Positions 7,195-15,296 of a DNA stretch of 64,000 nucleotides are shown piece by piece. The notes under the pieces are model-generated. The model did no database searches. It was not told the origin of the DNA and saw nothing but the letters and a program-made list of their open reading frames with translations. Both the position numbers and the translations under genes were made by a program. This stretch comes from Mycolicibacterium holsaticum DSM 44478 = JCM 12374 (GTDB taxonomy: Bacteria; Actinomycetota; Actinomycetes; Mycobacteriales; Mycobacteriaceae), in NCBI RefSeq assembly GCF_019645835.1, contig NZ_CP080998.1, positions 3,968,001-4,032,000 of the forward strand. The letters run 5' to 3'. Position 1 is the stretch's first letter; the number at the start of each line of letters is the position of its first letter.

Positions 7195-8904
7195 ATGGCA
7201 TGGGATTCATCATGGGACGTCGGTCAGCAGGCCGCAGAAATGCTGGCTCCGGAATCCAACGTGGTGGGACTGGGACCAGACACCGCGGGCATCGGGGATT
7301 CGCTCACCGCCGCGGTGGGCAAGGCCGCAATGGACCCGGGGCTCATGCTCAAAGCCGCCGGAACGTTCGGCGCCGGTCTTTCCGCGATTCCGTCGACGGT
7401 GCTGTCGGCGTGGCTCAAGCCGAAATCCGGCAAGGACAACGCCGCGGCCGACCGGCGGTTCTCGGATCCGGCATGGACCGACAACCCGTACTTCCACGCG
7501 GTGCTGTTGGCGTACCTGTCCGCGTGTGATTTTGCGCGGACGATGGTCACAGAATCGCAGCTGGACCACAAGCGCGCGACCAAGGCCAAGCTGGGCCTCG
7601 AGCTGATGCTCGACGCGGTGGCCCCCACCAACTTCCTGCTCACCAACCCGACCGCGATCAAGCGCGCGTTCGACACCGCGGGGGTGAGCCTGCTCAGGGG
7701 AGCTCGCAACTTCACCTCGGATCTGATCCAAAACCGGGGTCTGCCAAGGCAAGTCGACTCCAGCCCGTTCGAGCTGGGCCGCAACCTGGCCGTGACGCCC
7801 GCCAAGGTGGTGTTCCGCAACGAGCTGATGGAACTGCTGCAGTACGAGCCGCAGACCGGCACGGTTCACGAAACCCCGGTGCTGTGCAGCCCGCCGTGGA
7901 TCAACAAGTACTACATCATGGACCTGGCACCGCAGCGCAGCTTCATCGAATGGGCCATCCAGCACGGCCGGACGGTGTTTGCGATCAGCTACCGCAATCC
8001 CACCGCCGAGATGGCCCGCACCACCATGGACGACTATCTGATCTCCGGGCCGCAGCAGGCGCTCGACGTCGTCTCCGAGATCACCGGGGCGTCGAAGATC
8101 GACATGGTCGGGTTGTGCCTTGGCGGCGCGCTCACCGCGATCACCGCGGCCTACCTGAGCCAGACCGGCGACGATCGCATCGGCAGCCTCACGCTGCTCA
8201 ACACCATGCTCGACTACTCCGAGCCGGGACAGTTGGGCGTGTTCACCGACGAGGAAGCGATCGTCCGGCTCGAGAAGGAGATGAAGAAGTCGGGCGGAAC
8301 GCTGCCCGGCAAGTCGATGGCCGGGACGTTCGATGTGCTGCGCGCCAACGACCTGATCTTCAGCTACGTGGTGTCGAACTGGCTGCTCGGCCAGACGCCG
8401 CCGGCCTTCGACATTCTCGCCTGGAACAGCGACAGCACCCAGATGCCCGCCGCCATGCACACGTTCTACCTACGCAACTTCTACGTCAAGAACCTGCTGG
8501 CCAAGGGCGAGCTCGAGATCGCCGGCCAGACCATCGACCTGAGCGCGGTGAAGTCCAGCACCTACATCGTCAGCGCCAAAAACGACCACATCGTGCCGTG
8601 GCAGTCGGCGTACAAGACGACCGGGCTGGTCTCGGGTCCCACCCGGTTCATCCTGAGCAACGGCGGTCACATCGCGGGCATCGTCAACCCGCCCGGCCCC
8701 AAGGCGTGGTACCTGTCCAGTGACGACTATCCGGCCAACGCCGAGGACTGGGCGAGCACCGCCGACCGCACCGCGCAGTCATGGTGGGTCGACTGGGCCG
8801 AGTGGGCCGGCGAACAGGCCGGCCCGATGGTCGAGCCGCCCCCGATGGGCAGTGACAAATACCCGGTGATCGGCGACGGGCCCGGCGAATACGTCTTCAG
8901 CTGA
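7195..8904 (+). CDS. phaC: Poly(3-hydroxyalkanoate) synthase, class I-like
   Basis: 569 residues from the ATG at 7195, close to the usual class I length. The enzyme polymerises (R)-3-hydroxyacyl-CoA onto granules. It has a PhaC N-terminal domain (to about residue 200) followed by an alpha/beta hydrolase domain. The catalytic triad is readable: Cys308 in the lipase-like box GLCLGG, Asp464 in SAKNDHIVPW and His492 in NGGHIAGI. It is divergent from the DmpE gene and followed by a strong hairpin. Three phasin-like genes and a MaoC hydratase lie 5-7 kb upstream. GGAG before the ATG is very close to it, so initiation may be weak. Confidence 0.92.
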   Translation: MAWDSSWDVGQQAAEMLAPESNVVGLGPDTAGIGDSLTAAVGKAAMDPGLMLKAAGTFGAGLSAIPSTVLSAWLKPKSGKDNAAADRRFSDPAWTDNPYFHAVLLAYLSACDFARTMVTESQLDHKRATKAKLGLELMLDAVAPTNFLLTNPTAIKRAFDTAGVSLLRGARNFTSDLIQNRGLPRQVDSSPFELGRNLAVTPAKVVFRNELMELLQYEPQTGTVHETPVLCSPPWINKYYIMDLAPQRSFIEWAIQHGRTVFAISYRNPTAEMARTTMDDYLISGPQQALDVVSEITGASKIDMVGLCLGGALTAITAAYLSQTGDDRIGSLTLLNTMLDYSEPGQLGVFTDEEAIVRLEKEMKKSGGTLPGKSMAGTFDVLRANDLIFSYVVSNWLLGQTPPAFDILAWNSDSTQMPAAMHTFYLRNFYVKNLLAKGELEIAGQTIDLSAVKSSTYIVSAKNDHIVPWQSAYKTTGLVSGPTRFILSNGGHIAGIVNPPGPKAWYLSSDDYPANAEDWASTADRTAQSWWVDWAEWAGEQAGPMVEPPPMGSDKYPVIGDGPGEYVFS

Positions 8905-8910
8905 GCCGTC

Positions 8911-8936
8911 CCGATCGGCCGAACCCGGCCGATCGG
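8911..8936 (+). terminator. Hairpin after phaC
   Basis: CCGATCGGCCG (8911-8921) pairs perfectly with CGGCCGATCGG (8926-8936) around a 4-nt loop, 7 bp after the phaC stop and just before the kinase gene. No U run follows. Confidence 0.65.
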
Positions 8937-8960
8937 CTGCTGCCGATAAGCTGACGCCTC

Positions 8961-9926
8961 GTGCGCGCCGTCCTCATCGTGAACCCGAACGCGACGTCGA
9001 CGACGCCGGCCGGACGCGACCTGCTGGCCCACGCGTTGGAGAGCCGGGTCAAGTTGACCGTCGTGCACACCGATCACCGCGGTCACGCCATCGAGATCGC
9101 CCGCGACAGCGCCCGGGACGGCGTCGACGTGCTGATCGTGCACGGCGGTGACGGCACGGTGAACGAAGTGGTCAACGGCCTCATGGAGGTCGGAGGGCCG
9201 GGGGCCGCCGCCCCGGCCGTCGGCGTCGTTCCCGGCGGTTCGGCCAACGTGTTCGCCCGGGCGCTGGGCATCAGCCCGGACCCCATCGAAGCAACCAACC
9301 AGCTCATCGATCTGCTGTCGAGCTACCGGCGCCGCAAGACCTGGCGGCGGATCGGGCTGATGGACTGCGGTGAGCGCTGGGCGGTGTTCACCGCCGGGAT
9401 GGGTGTCGACGGCGACGTCGTGGCGGCGGTCGAGGCCCAGCGCAGCAAGGGACGCAAGGTCACCGCGTCCCGCTACATCCGCGTCGCGATCCGCGAAGTG
9501 CTGGCGAGCACCCGCAAGGAACCGTCGCTGACCGTGCATATGCCCGACCACGAGCCGGTGACCGGTGTGCACTTCGCGTTCGTGTCCAACGCCAGCCCGT
9601 GGACATATGCCAACCGCCGCCCGGTCTGGACCAACCCGACGACAAGCTTCGAGACCGGCCTGGGCCTGTTCGCCACGACCAGCATGAGCGTTTGGGCCAA
9701 TCTGCGGCTGGTGCGGCGGATGTTGTCGCAGCGGCCGCGGATCGAGGCCAAGCACCTGGTCCGTGACGATGACCTGCCGTGGGTGCGTGTGACAAGCGAC
9801 ACGGCGGTGGCGTGCCAGATCGACGGCGATTACGTGGGTACGCGCGATGCGATGACGTTCACTGCCGTCCCCGACGCCCTGGGCGTGCTGGCGCCTGCGG
9901 CAAATACCCCTCTTGACCTGCACTGA
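8961..9926 (+). CDS. Diacylglycerol kinase-like lipid kinase
   Basis: 321 residues starting with GTG at 8961. It belongs to the DAGK catalytic / LCB5 family: the nucleotide-binding loop GGDGTVNEVV is at residues 62-71, with VNPNAT near the start and GGSANVFARAL further on. Such enzymes phosphorylate diacylglycerol or related lipids with ATP at the membrane. It occupies the position of Rv3218, immediately before whiB1, which marks the left end of the conserved mycobacterial block. No membrane segment or signal peptide. The precise lipid substrate is not known. Confidence 0.88.
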   Translation: MRAVLIVNPNATSTTPAGRDLLAHALESRVKLTVVHTDHRGHAIEIARDSARDGVDVLIVHGGDGTVNEVVNGLMEVGGPGAAAPAVGVVPGGSANVFARALGISPDPIEATNQLIDLLSSYRRRKTWRRIGLMDCGERWAVFTAGMGVDGDVVAAVEAQRSKGRKVTASRYIRVAIREVLASTRKEPSLTVHMPDHEPVTGVHFAFVSNASPWTYANRRPVWTNPTTSFETGLGLFATTSMSVWANLRLVRRMLSQRPRIEAKHLVRDDDLPWVRVTSDTAVACQIDGDYVGTRDAMTFTAVPDALGVLAPAANTPLDLH

Positions 9927-10007
9927 TGAGATCCGGCTGGCCGGTTAAGGGCGCAGGTGGATCAAGTGTAGTACAAACGATTGAGTGATCCGCTAACACC
10001 TCGGTCT

Positions 10008-10023
10008 AGTGAGATTGCGCACT
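10008..10023 (+). promoter_or_regulatory. CRP-type binding site upstream of whiB1
   Basis: AGTGAGATTGCGCACT has the inverted AGTG...CACT arms of mycobacterial CRP sites and closely resembles, from memory, the CRP site described in the M. tuberculosis whiB1 promoter. It lies 139 bp before the start codon. cAMP-dependent control of whiB1 would follow. Confidence 0.65.
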
Positions 10024-10161
10024 TGTTAACTCATGAGTGTTGACATCTGTCCAGCCTGTGAAAGCATCGGAAGCAACAGTGCAGAAACATTTCCTGTGCA
10101 CGCGTTAACAGCCGAAGAAAAGCTCGTGCGCCCCGCTGCGCACATGTAAGGAGTTGTGATT

Positions 10162-10416
10162 ATGGATTGGCGCCACAAGGCGGTCTGTCGTGACGAGGAT
10201 CCGGAACTGTTCTTCCCGGTGGGGAACAGCGGGCCGGCACTCGCACAGATCGCTGACGCGAAGCTTGTCTGCAATCGCTGTCCCGTCACGACCGAGTGCC
10301 TCACCTGGGCATTGGAGTCCGGCCAGGACGCTGGCGTGTGGGGCGGTATGAGCGAAGACGAGCGTCGCGCATTGAAGCGGCGTAATGCCCGCACCAAGGC
10401 CCGCAGCGGCGTCTAA
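10162..10416 (+). CDS. whiB1: WhiB1, [4Fe-4S] transcription factor
   Basis: 84 residues, almost the same as M. tuberculosis WhiB1. The iron-sulfur ligands are Cys9, Cys37, Cys40 and Cys46; the GVWGG turn and the basic C-terminal tail (KRRNARTKARSGV) bind sigma A and DNA. The protein is essential in M. tuberculosis and reacts with nitric oxide. AAGGAG at 10148-10153 sets the ATG at 10162 as the start; a GTG at 10156 in frame is too close. A 236-bp upstream region with a CRP-type site and a strong terminator after the gene indicate a separate transcription unit. Confidence 0.98.
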   Translation: MDWRHKAVCRDEDPELFFPVGNSGPALAQIADAKLVCNRCPVTTECLTWALESGQDAGVWGGMSEDERRALKRRNARTKARSGV

Positions 10417-10436
10417 CCGCCGCACAAGATCAATAG

Positions 10437-10470
10437 ATTTACGGCCCCGGCGAAAGTCGGGGCCGTAAAT
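10437..10470 (+). terminator. whiB1: Intrinsic terminator of whiB1
   Basis: ATTTACGGCCCCG (10437-10449) pairs perfectly with CGGGGCCGTAAAT (10458-10470), with further G-C pairing into a short GAAA-containing loop. It begins 20 bp after the whiB1 stop and is one of the strongest hairpins in the window. Confidence 0.85.
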
Positions 10471-10521
10471 GTGTGCAAATCAATTTGGGTCCGTTTCGCG
10501 ATACGAATAGCCATTCTGCGT

Positions 10522-10636
10522 GGCTCGGCCGCCCCAACTCACTGCGCGGCTCGGCCGCCCCAACTCACTGCGCGGCTCGGCCGCCCCAACTCACTGCGCG
10601 GCTCGGCCGCCCCAACTCACTGCGCGGCTCGGCCGC
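10522..10636. repeat. 26-bp tandem repeat, 4.4 copies, spanning the pdtaS 3' end
   Basis: Four identical 26-bp units start at 10522, 10548, 10574 and 10600, followed by an 11-bp partial unit at 10626. Each unit begins GGCTCGGCCGCC and ends CACTGCGC. The last copy includes the final codons and stop of pdtaS (10617-10619), so the array looks like a repeated duplication of the gene's 3' end. It has the features of a mycobacterial VNTR/minisatellite. No stem-loop besides GC-rich self-pairing was seen. Confidence 0.9.
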
Positions 10637-12104
10637 GGCGACCGATCGGGACCCGCAACACCGCATCCGTTCCCCCCTCGGACCCGTCATGCATATGCAG
10701 AGAGCCATCCAGCTCCGCCGAAACCAACGTCCGCACGATCTGCAGACCCAGCCGATCGGATTTCTCCAGGCTGAATCCCTCGGGTAGCCCACGGCCGTTG
10801 TCCTGCACGATGATGTCCAGCCACCGAGCCGAACGCTCGGCGCGAATGGTCACATACCCCTGCTCGGTGGACCCGTCGAAGCCGTGCTCGATCGCGTTCT
10901 GCACCAGCTCCGTGATGACCATGATCAACGCCGTGGCCCGATCGGCGTCGAGCACACCCAGATCACCGACACGGGTGATGCGCATCGGACTGTCCACTGC
11001 GGCAACGTCATTCATGATCGGAAGGATCCGGTCCACGACCTCGTCGAGGTTGACCTCCTCATCCACCGACATCGACAGCGCGTCGTGCACCAGCGCGATG
11101 GACGACACCCGGCGCACCGATTCCATCAACGCCTCGCGGCCCTCGGCGTTGTTGGTGCGCCGGGCCTGCAGACGCAGCAGCGCCGCGACGGTCTGCAGGT
11201 TGTTCTTCACCCGATGGTGGATCTCCCGGATGGTGGCGTCCTTGGACAGCAGCGCGCGGTCGCGGCGCTTGACCTCGGTGACGTCACGGATCAGCACCAC
11301 CGCGCCCGCCGGCGCACCGTGCACGACCAACGGCAGCGTGCGCAGCAGAATCGCCGCACCGCCGGCGTCGACCTCCAACCGCATGCTCGATCCGCCGCTG
11401 AGCGAGTCGCGAACGTGCTCGGCCAGTTCCTCGGCTTCGAACGGGTCGGAGATCAGCGGCCGTGTCACCTCGACGAGGTCGTGCCCCTCGAGGTCGGCGG
11501 GCAGCCCCATTCGGTGATAGGCCGATATCGCGTTGGGGCTGGCGAACACCACGACACCGCCCTCGTCGAGGCGGATGAAGCCGTCGCCGACGCGCGGGCT
11601 GGACCGCGACACCGCCAGATCACCGACATTGGGGAACGTGCCCTCGGACAACATGTGCAGCAGATCGCCCGCGCAGTCCAGGTAAGCGCTTTCCAGCGGG
11701 CTGGCCTTACGCGATGCCAACGCCGTCTGGTGGGTGAGCACCGCGACGACGTCGTTGTCGTACCGCACCGGTACCGCCTCGACGTTGAGTCCGGACGAGA
11801 CCGGTTGTCCGGCACTATCTCCCACGCCGATGGCGCCCGACTCGAAGGCCGCGGCGACGACGGGCATGTCCGCGGGCGCGGTCAGGGTGCTGACCGCGTC
11901 GGCCAGCAGCACCGTCGGCGCGGTATTGGGGCGCACCTGCGCCACGCAAACCAGCGAGCCGTCGTCGCGGCGGACCCACATCAAGAAGTCGGCGAAGGAC
12001 AGGTCGGCGAGCAGTTGCCACTCACCCACCAACGCGTGCAGATGGTCGACCGCGTTGCCGGGCAGCACGGTGTGCTCGGCCAGCAGATCACCGAGGGTCG
12101 ACAT
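10617..12104 (-). CDS. pdtaS: PdtaS, cytosolic sensor histidine kinase
   Basis: 495 residues, soluble. An N-terminal GAF domain (about 10-150) is followed by a PAS domain (about 170-280), a HisKA_2 box with the phosphoacceptor His297 in HHRVKNNLQTVAALLRLQ, and a HATPase domain (ITELVQNAIEHGF, DNGRGLPEGF, GLQIVRTLV). In M. tuberculosis it phosphorylates the RNA-binding antiterminator PdtaR and integrates copper/NO and other signals. The partner gene is not nearby, as in other mycobacteria. The C-terminus GRRGRAAQ and its stop lie in the 26-bp repeat array, so repeat changes could alter the protein end. Confidence 0.95.
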   Translation of the reverse strand: MSTLGDLLAEHTVLPGNAVDHLHALVGEWQLLADLSFADFLMWVRRDDGSLVCVAQVRPNTAPTVLLADAVSTLTAPADMPVVAAAFESGAIGVGDSAGQPVSSGLNVEAVPVRYDNDVVAVLTHQTALASRKASPLESAYLDCAGDLLHMLSEGTFPNVGDLAVSRSSPRVGDGFIRLDEGGVVVFASPNAISAYHRMGLPADLEGHDLVEVTRPLISDPFEAEELAEHVRDSLSGGSSMRLEVDAGGAAILLRTLPLVVHGAPAGAVVLIRDVTEVKRRDRALLSKDATIREIHHRVKNNLQTVAALLRLQARRTNNAEGREALMESVRRVSSIALVHDALSMSVDEEVNLDEVVDRILPIMNDVAAVDSPMRITRVGDLGVLDADRATALIMVITELVQNAIEHGFDGSTEQGYVTIRAERSARWLDIIVQDNGRGLPEGFSLEKSDRLGLQIVRTLVSAELDGSLHMHDGSEGGTDAVLRVPIGRRGRAAQ

Positions 12105-12142
12105 TAGAGCTCAGTCCGGCGGTGCGGCGGCGACCACGGGCC

Positions 12143-12358
12143 TCAGCTGATCACCGCGATGAGGTCACCGGCCTGAATCACGTCGCCGACGGACACGCTG
12201 ACCTTGGTGACCGTGCCTGCCACCTCCGCCAGCACGGGGATCTCCATCTTCATCGACTCCAGCAGCACCAGGGTGTCACCCTCGCCGATCTGATCGCCCT
12301 CGTTAACCACGACCTCGAGCACACTGGCCACGATTTCAGCGCGAACGTCCTCGGCCAT
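12143..12358 (-). CDS. Biotinylated carrier protein TB7.3 type
   Basis: 71 residues, a lone biotinyl/lipoyl attachment domain. The biotin site is Lys37 in ESMKMEIP, and the two symmetrical halves (VLEVVVNEGDQIGEGD and VTKVSVSVGDVIQAGD) are clear. Free-standing biotin carriers of this type serve an acyl-CoA carboxylase as carrier subunit, though the partner here is unknown. The ATG at 12358 follows GAAGGGGTGAAG; a longer frame to 12472 is not supported. It matches Rv3221c in size and position, downstream of the stress sigma locus and just upstream of pdtaS on the same strand. Confidence 0.93.
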   Translation of the reverse strand: MAEDVRAEIVASVLEVVVNEGDQIGEGDTLVLLESMKMEIPVLAEVAGTVTKVSVSVGDVIQAGDLIAVIS

Positions 12359-12529
12359 CTTCACCCCTTCGGTGTACATGTCGTGGGCATCCCATTCCGG
12401 CTGCCTGCCGGGTCCTATCGAACCACAACCCGGGCACGACAGCGGTGTCGGCGGGCCATGACACAATGGCATGGCGGTGTCCGCCGGTGGCGGACCCTCT
12501 CAGACCCCTGACCTACACGGAGGAACACC

Positions 12530-12622
12530 ATGGCCAAGCGTGGCCGTAAGAAGCGCGACCGGAAGCACTCGAAGGCTAACCACGGAAAGCGGCCGAACGC
12601 CGGTTCGAAGTCGGTGCGTTAA
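12530..12622 (+). CDS. 50S ribosomal protein bL37 (short actinobacterial type)
   Basis: A 30-residue, extremely basic peptide (MAKRGRKKRDRKHSKAN, then [13 protein letters not shown]). It matches, from memory, the bL37 peptide seen in mycobacterial 70S ribosome structures; most descriptions give about 24 residues, so the C-terminal six are a small extension. The start is clear: ACGGAGGAACACC precedes the ATG at 12530. The TAA stop (12620-12622) overlaps the TAA of the convergent rshA gene (12621-12619), the two sharing the palindrome TTAA. It sits in the clear gap between the TB7.3 gene and rshA. Confidence 0.88.
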   Translation: MAKRGRKKRDRKHSKANHGKRPNAGSKSVR

Positions 12623-12921
12623 CCCCGACGGATGATGGTGGTGCGGCTGATCTCGATGCGCAGCCGCTCGCGCAGGCTGTCGGGCGCCCTTTCACCACCG
12701 CATTTCTTCGCGATCAAATGCTTGACCCGCTCCTCGACGCCGTAGTGCCGTAAGCAGGCCGGGCAGTCTTCGAGATGCTGCTTGAGCTTGTCGCGGGTTT
12801 CGGCGGTGCATTCGCCGTCGAGCAGCATCCATACCTCGGCGATCACCGCGGCGCACTCGGGATGGTCCGGGTCCACCGGGCCGACCGGCGGGGTCCATTG
12901 CTCGTCGGAACGCTCGCTCAT
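12619..12921 (-). CDS. rshA: RshA, zinc-associated anti-sigma factor for SigH
   Basis: 100 residues of the ZAS family, with the redox-sensing motif His49-x3-Cys53-x2-Cys56 (HLEDCPAC) and a further Cys at 23. It binds SigH and releases it on oxidation or heat shock, and may be phosphorylated by PknB in M. tuberculosis. The gene follows sigH with an ATGA overlap, giving coupled and near-equal synthesis of the pair. The C-terminal part (residues 70-100) is basic. The stop is shared with the convergent bL37 gene. Confidence 0.95.
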   Translation of the reverse strand: MSERSDEQWTPPVGPVDPDHPECAAVIAEVWMLLDGECTAETRDKLKQHLEDCPACLRHYGVEERVKHLIAKKCGGERAPDSLRERLRIEISRTTIIRRG

Positions 12922-13577
12922 GACGAGACCTCCTCGGGTGCGTCCTGCGCTCCGCGAACGAAGCCGCGCTCGCGGGCCACATCGGCCAGCAGCTCCCGTA
13001 ACTGACGCCTGCCCCGGTGCAACCGGGACATCACCGTCCCAATCGGCGTGTCCATGATCTCGGCGATCTCCTTGTATGGAAAGCCCTCCACGTCGGCGTA
13101 ATACACCGCCATCCTGAAATCTTCGGGCAAGGCCTGCAACGCTTGCTTGATTTCGCTGTCGGGAAGTCCCTCCAGCGCCTCCACCTCAGCCGACCGCAGC
13201 CCCCTCGAGGAATGCGACGCGGTGGCCGCCAACTGCCAGTCGGTGATTTCTTCGGTCGGATACTCCGCCGGCTGCCGCTGCTTCTTGCGGTAGCTGTTGA
13301 TGTAGGTGTTGGTCAGGATTCGGTACAGCCACGCCTTCAGGTTGGTGCCCTCACGGAATGAGCGGAAGCCGGCGTAGGCCTTCACCATGGTTTCCTGCAG
13401 CAGGTCCTCGGCGTCGGCGGGGTTACGCGTCATGCGCAACGCGCCGCCGTACAGCTGGTCGAGCAGCGGAATCGCGTCGCGCTCGAACCGGGCCGTCAGC
13501 TCGGCATCGGTTTCCTGACGTTCGGGCGCCGACGTGTCGGGCGCGCCGTCGCGCGCTGTTCCGTCGGAGTCGGTCAT
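12918..13577 (-). CDS. sigH: SigH, ECF RNA polymerase sigma factor
   Basis: 219 residues from the ATG at 13577, which matches the usual N-terminus before the conserved [20 protein letters not shown]. The frame is open back to an ATG at 13676, so a longer form cannot be excluded. Region 2 ([40 protein letters not shown]) and region 4 ([20 protein letters not shown]) are intact. SigH drives the mycobacterial response to oxidative stress and heat (thioredoxins, chaperones, sigE, its own gene). It forms an operon with rshA. A candidate autoregulated promoter is at 13757-13784. Confidence 0.95.
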   Translation of the reverse strand: MTDSDGTARDGAPDTSAPERQETDAELTARFERDAIPLLDQLYGGALRMTRNPADAEDLLQETMVKAYAGFRSFREGTNLKAWLYRILTNTYINSYRKKQRQPAEYPTEEITDWQLAATASHSSRGLRSAEVEALEGLPDSEIKQALQALPEDFRMAVYYADVEGFPYKEIAEIMDTPIGTVMSRLHRGRRQLRELLADVARERGFVRGAQDAPEEVSS

Positions 13578-13756
13578 CGTGGGAAACACCGTCCCTTCTG
13601 TCGCGGTGCCGCCGAACCGGCCGACCAAATCAACCGGACGCAACCGCACGTCCGTGGCCATCGCCATCGTGGGCACCTGGACCCCCTTCGCTCAATCCTA
13701 GAGGTAGAGACCGACTTGTTTCCTGATCGCCCGATAGCGCCAGGTCTGCACCGCAT

Positions 13757-13784
13757 AACAGCACGACCACCTGCAGTTGTTCCC
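13757..13784 (-). promoter_or_regulatory. Candidate SigH-type promoter for sigH-rshA
   Basis: On the minus strand GGGAAC (13784-13779) is followed after 19 bp by GTT (13759-13757), resembling the GGAAC / GTT elements of SigH promoters. The spacer is slightly long. SigH autoregulation is known in M. tuberculosis, which gives context but no proof. Confidence 0.35.
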
Positions 13785-13832
13785 AGCTCACCCACAGGGT
13801 GGCCCTGCCACACCGCGAAATAGGCTGGGTCG

Positions 13833-14330
13833 ATGGCGCGCGCGGCGACCCCGGCGATCAGGGCCCTGCTGGCCGCCGAGATTCCTCACGAGATCCTTCA
13901 GTACGCGCACGACCCTCGCCGCGAGTCCTACGGTGACGAAGCCGTCCAGGAGCTCGTGCGGGCGCAGGGGGTCAATCCCGAGCAGGTCTTCAAGACCCTG
14001 GTGGTGGCTGCCGACGGGTTGTCCAGGGGCCTGGCCGTCGCGGTGCTGCCGGTGCCGTCGAAACTGTCGCTGAAGGCCGTGGCGGCCGCTCTGGGCGTGT
14101 CGAAGGTGAACATGGCCGAACCGGCCGCGGCCGAGCGCGCGACGGGTTACGTCGTCGGGGGGATCTCCCCGTTCGGTCAGCGCAAGGCGTTGCCCACCGT
14201 CGTCGACGCGTCGGCGTTGCGGTGGAACCGGGTGCTGTGCAGCGCCGGCAAGCGCGGATGGGAGGTCGGGGTGCATCCGCGGGACCTCATCGGGCTCACC
14301 GCGGCCGTCGTCGCCGACATCCACGCCTGA
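13833..14330 (+). CDS. YbaK/EbsC-family Cys-tRNA(Pro) deacylase
   Basis: 165 residues of the YbaK/ProX editing fold. Typical stretches are EQVFKTLVVAADG (the conserved Lys in the active site), AVLPVPSKLSLKAVAAALG and ATGYVVGGISPFGQRKALPTVVD (the GGISPFG loop). Such proteins hydrolyse Cys-tRNA(Pro) or related mischarged tRNAs as stand-alone editing factors. The ATG at 13833 is used, with no strong ribosome-binding site. It is divergent from sigH. A homologue lies in the same area in M. tuberculosis (Rv3224A/B), where it is annotated in pieces; here it is intact. Confidence 0.9.
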   Translation: MARAATPAIRALLAAEIPHEILQYAHDPRRESYGDEAVQELVRAQGVNPEQVFKTLVVAADGLSRGLAVAVLPVPSKLSLKAVAAALGVSKVNMAEPAAAERATGYVVGGISPFGQRKALPTVVDASALRWNRVLCSAGKRGWEVGVHPRDLIGLTAAVVADIHA

Positions 14331-14433
14331 AACCGGCCGCGAACGTGGGTTACCGACACGTCCCTCGCGCCCGAGGCGTGACAAAAGGCCACACTCGGCG
14401 GTCGGACGGCGTGCAGGTCATAGGGTGAGCCCC

Positions 14434-15291
14434 ATGGCAGAAGCACCGCTATCCGGGAAAACCATGTTCATCTCCGGCGCCAGCCGCGGTATCGGCTTGG
14501 CCATCGCCAAGCGCGCCGCCGCCGACGGGGCCAATATCGCGTTGATCGCCAAGACCGCCGAGCCGCATCCCAAGCTGCCCGGCACGGTGTACACCGCGGC
14601 CAAGGAGCTCGAAGAGGCCGGCGGGCAGGCGCTGCCGATCGTCGGCGATATCCGCGACGGCGACTCGGTGACCGCCGCGGTCGCCAAGACGGTCGAGCAG
14701 TTCGGCGGCATCGACATCTGTGTGAACAACGCATCGGCGATCAACCTCGGCTCGATCACCGAAGTGCCGCTCAAGCGCTTCGACCTGATGAACGGCATCC
14801 AGGTGCGCGGCACGTACGCGGTTTCGCAGGCCTGCATTCCGCACATGATCGGCCGCGAGAACCCGCACATCCTGACGTTGTCGCCGCCGGTCCGGCTGGA
14901 GTCCAAATGGCTGAAACCGACCGCGTACATGATGGCCAAGTACGGGATGTCGTTGTGCGCGTTGGCGATCGCCGAGGAGCTGCGCGATCAGGGCATCGCC
15001 TCCAACACGCTGTGGCCGCGCACCATGGTGGCCACCGCGGCGGTCCAGAACCTGCTCGGCGGCGACGAGGCGATGGGCCGGGCCCGCAAGCCCGACGTCT
15101 ACGCGGACTCCGCCTACGTCATCCTGACCAAACCCTCACGCGAGTACACCGGCAACAGCCTGCTGTGCGAGGACGTGCTGCTGGAATCCGGCGTCACCGA
15201 CCTCTCGGTGTACAACTGCGTCCCAGGCGCGGAACTGGGTGTTGACCTGTGGGTGGACACGCCCAACCCGCCGGGATACACCGGGCCGTAG
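14434..15291 (+). CDS. Short-chain dehydrogenase/reductase (HSDL2-like)
   Basis: 285 residues from the ATG at 14434 (a GTG at 14425 is also in frame). It is a classical SDR with the NAD(P)-binding GASRGIG near residues 16-22, the NNAS motif and the active-site Tyr-x3-Lys in AYMMAKYGM. The long C-terminal part without an SCP2 domain resembles the SDR part of human HSDL2 and Rv3224. The substrate is unknown, possibly a fatty acyl or steroid alcohol. The stop lies five bases before the GTG of the next gene, so the two are probably in an operon. Confidence 0.9.
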   Translation: MAEAPLSGKTMFISGASRGIGLAIAKRAAADGANIALIAKTAEPHPKLPGTVYTAAKELEEAGGQALPIVGDIRDGDSVTAAVAKTVEQFGGIDICVNNASAINLGSITEVPLKRFDLMNGIQVRGTYAVSQACIPHMIGRENPHILTLSPPVRLESKWLKPTAYMMAKYGMSLCALAIAEELRDQGIASNTLWPRTMVATAAVQNLLGGDEAMGRARKPDVYADSAYVILTKPSREYTGNSLLCEDVLLESGVTDLSVYNCVPGAELGVDLWVDTPNPPGYTGP

Positions 15292-15296
15292 CCGAG

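Noticed and set aside
10522..10636. CRISPR array
   Set aside because: The 26-bp units are directly contiguous with no spacers and are not near cas genes, so this is a minisatellite.
10471..11517. Long plus-strand open frame opposite pdtaS that runs through the tandem repeats
   Set aside because: It has no ribosome-binding site or family similarity. The 26-bp repeat happens to lack stops, and the rest is the antisense shadow of a well-supported kinase gene.
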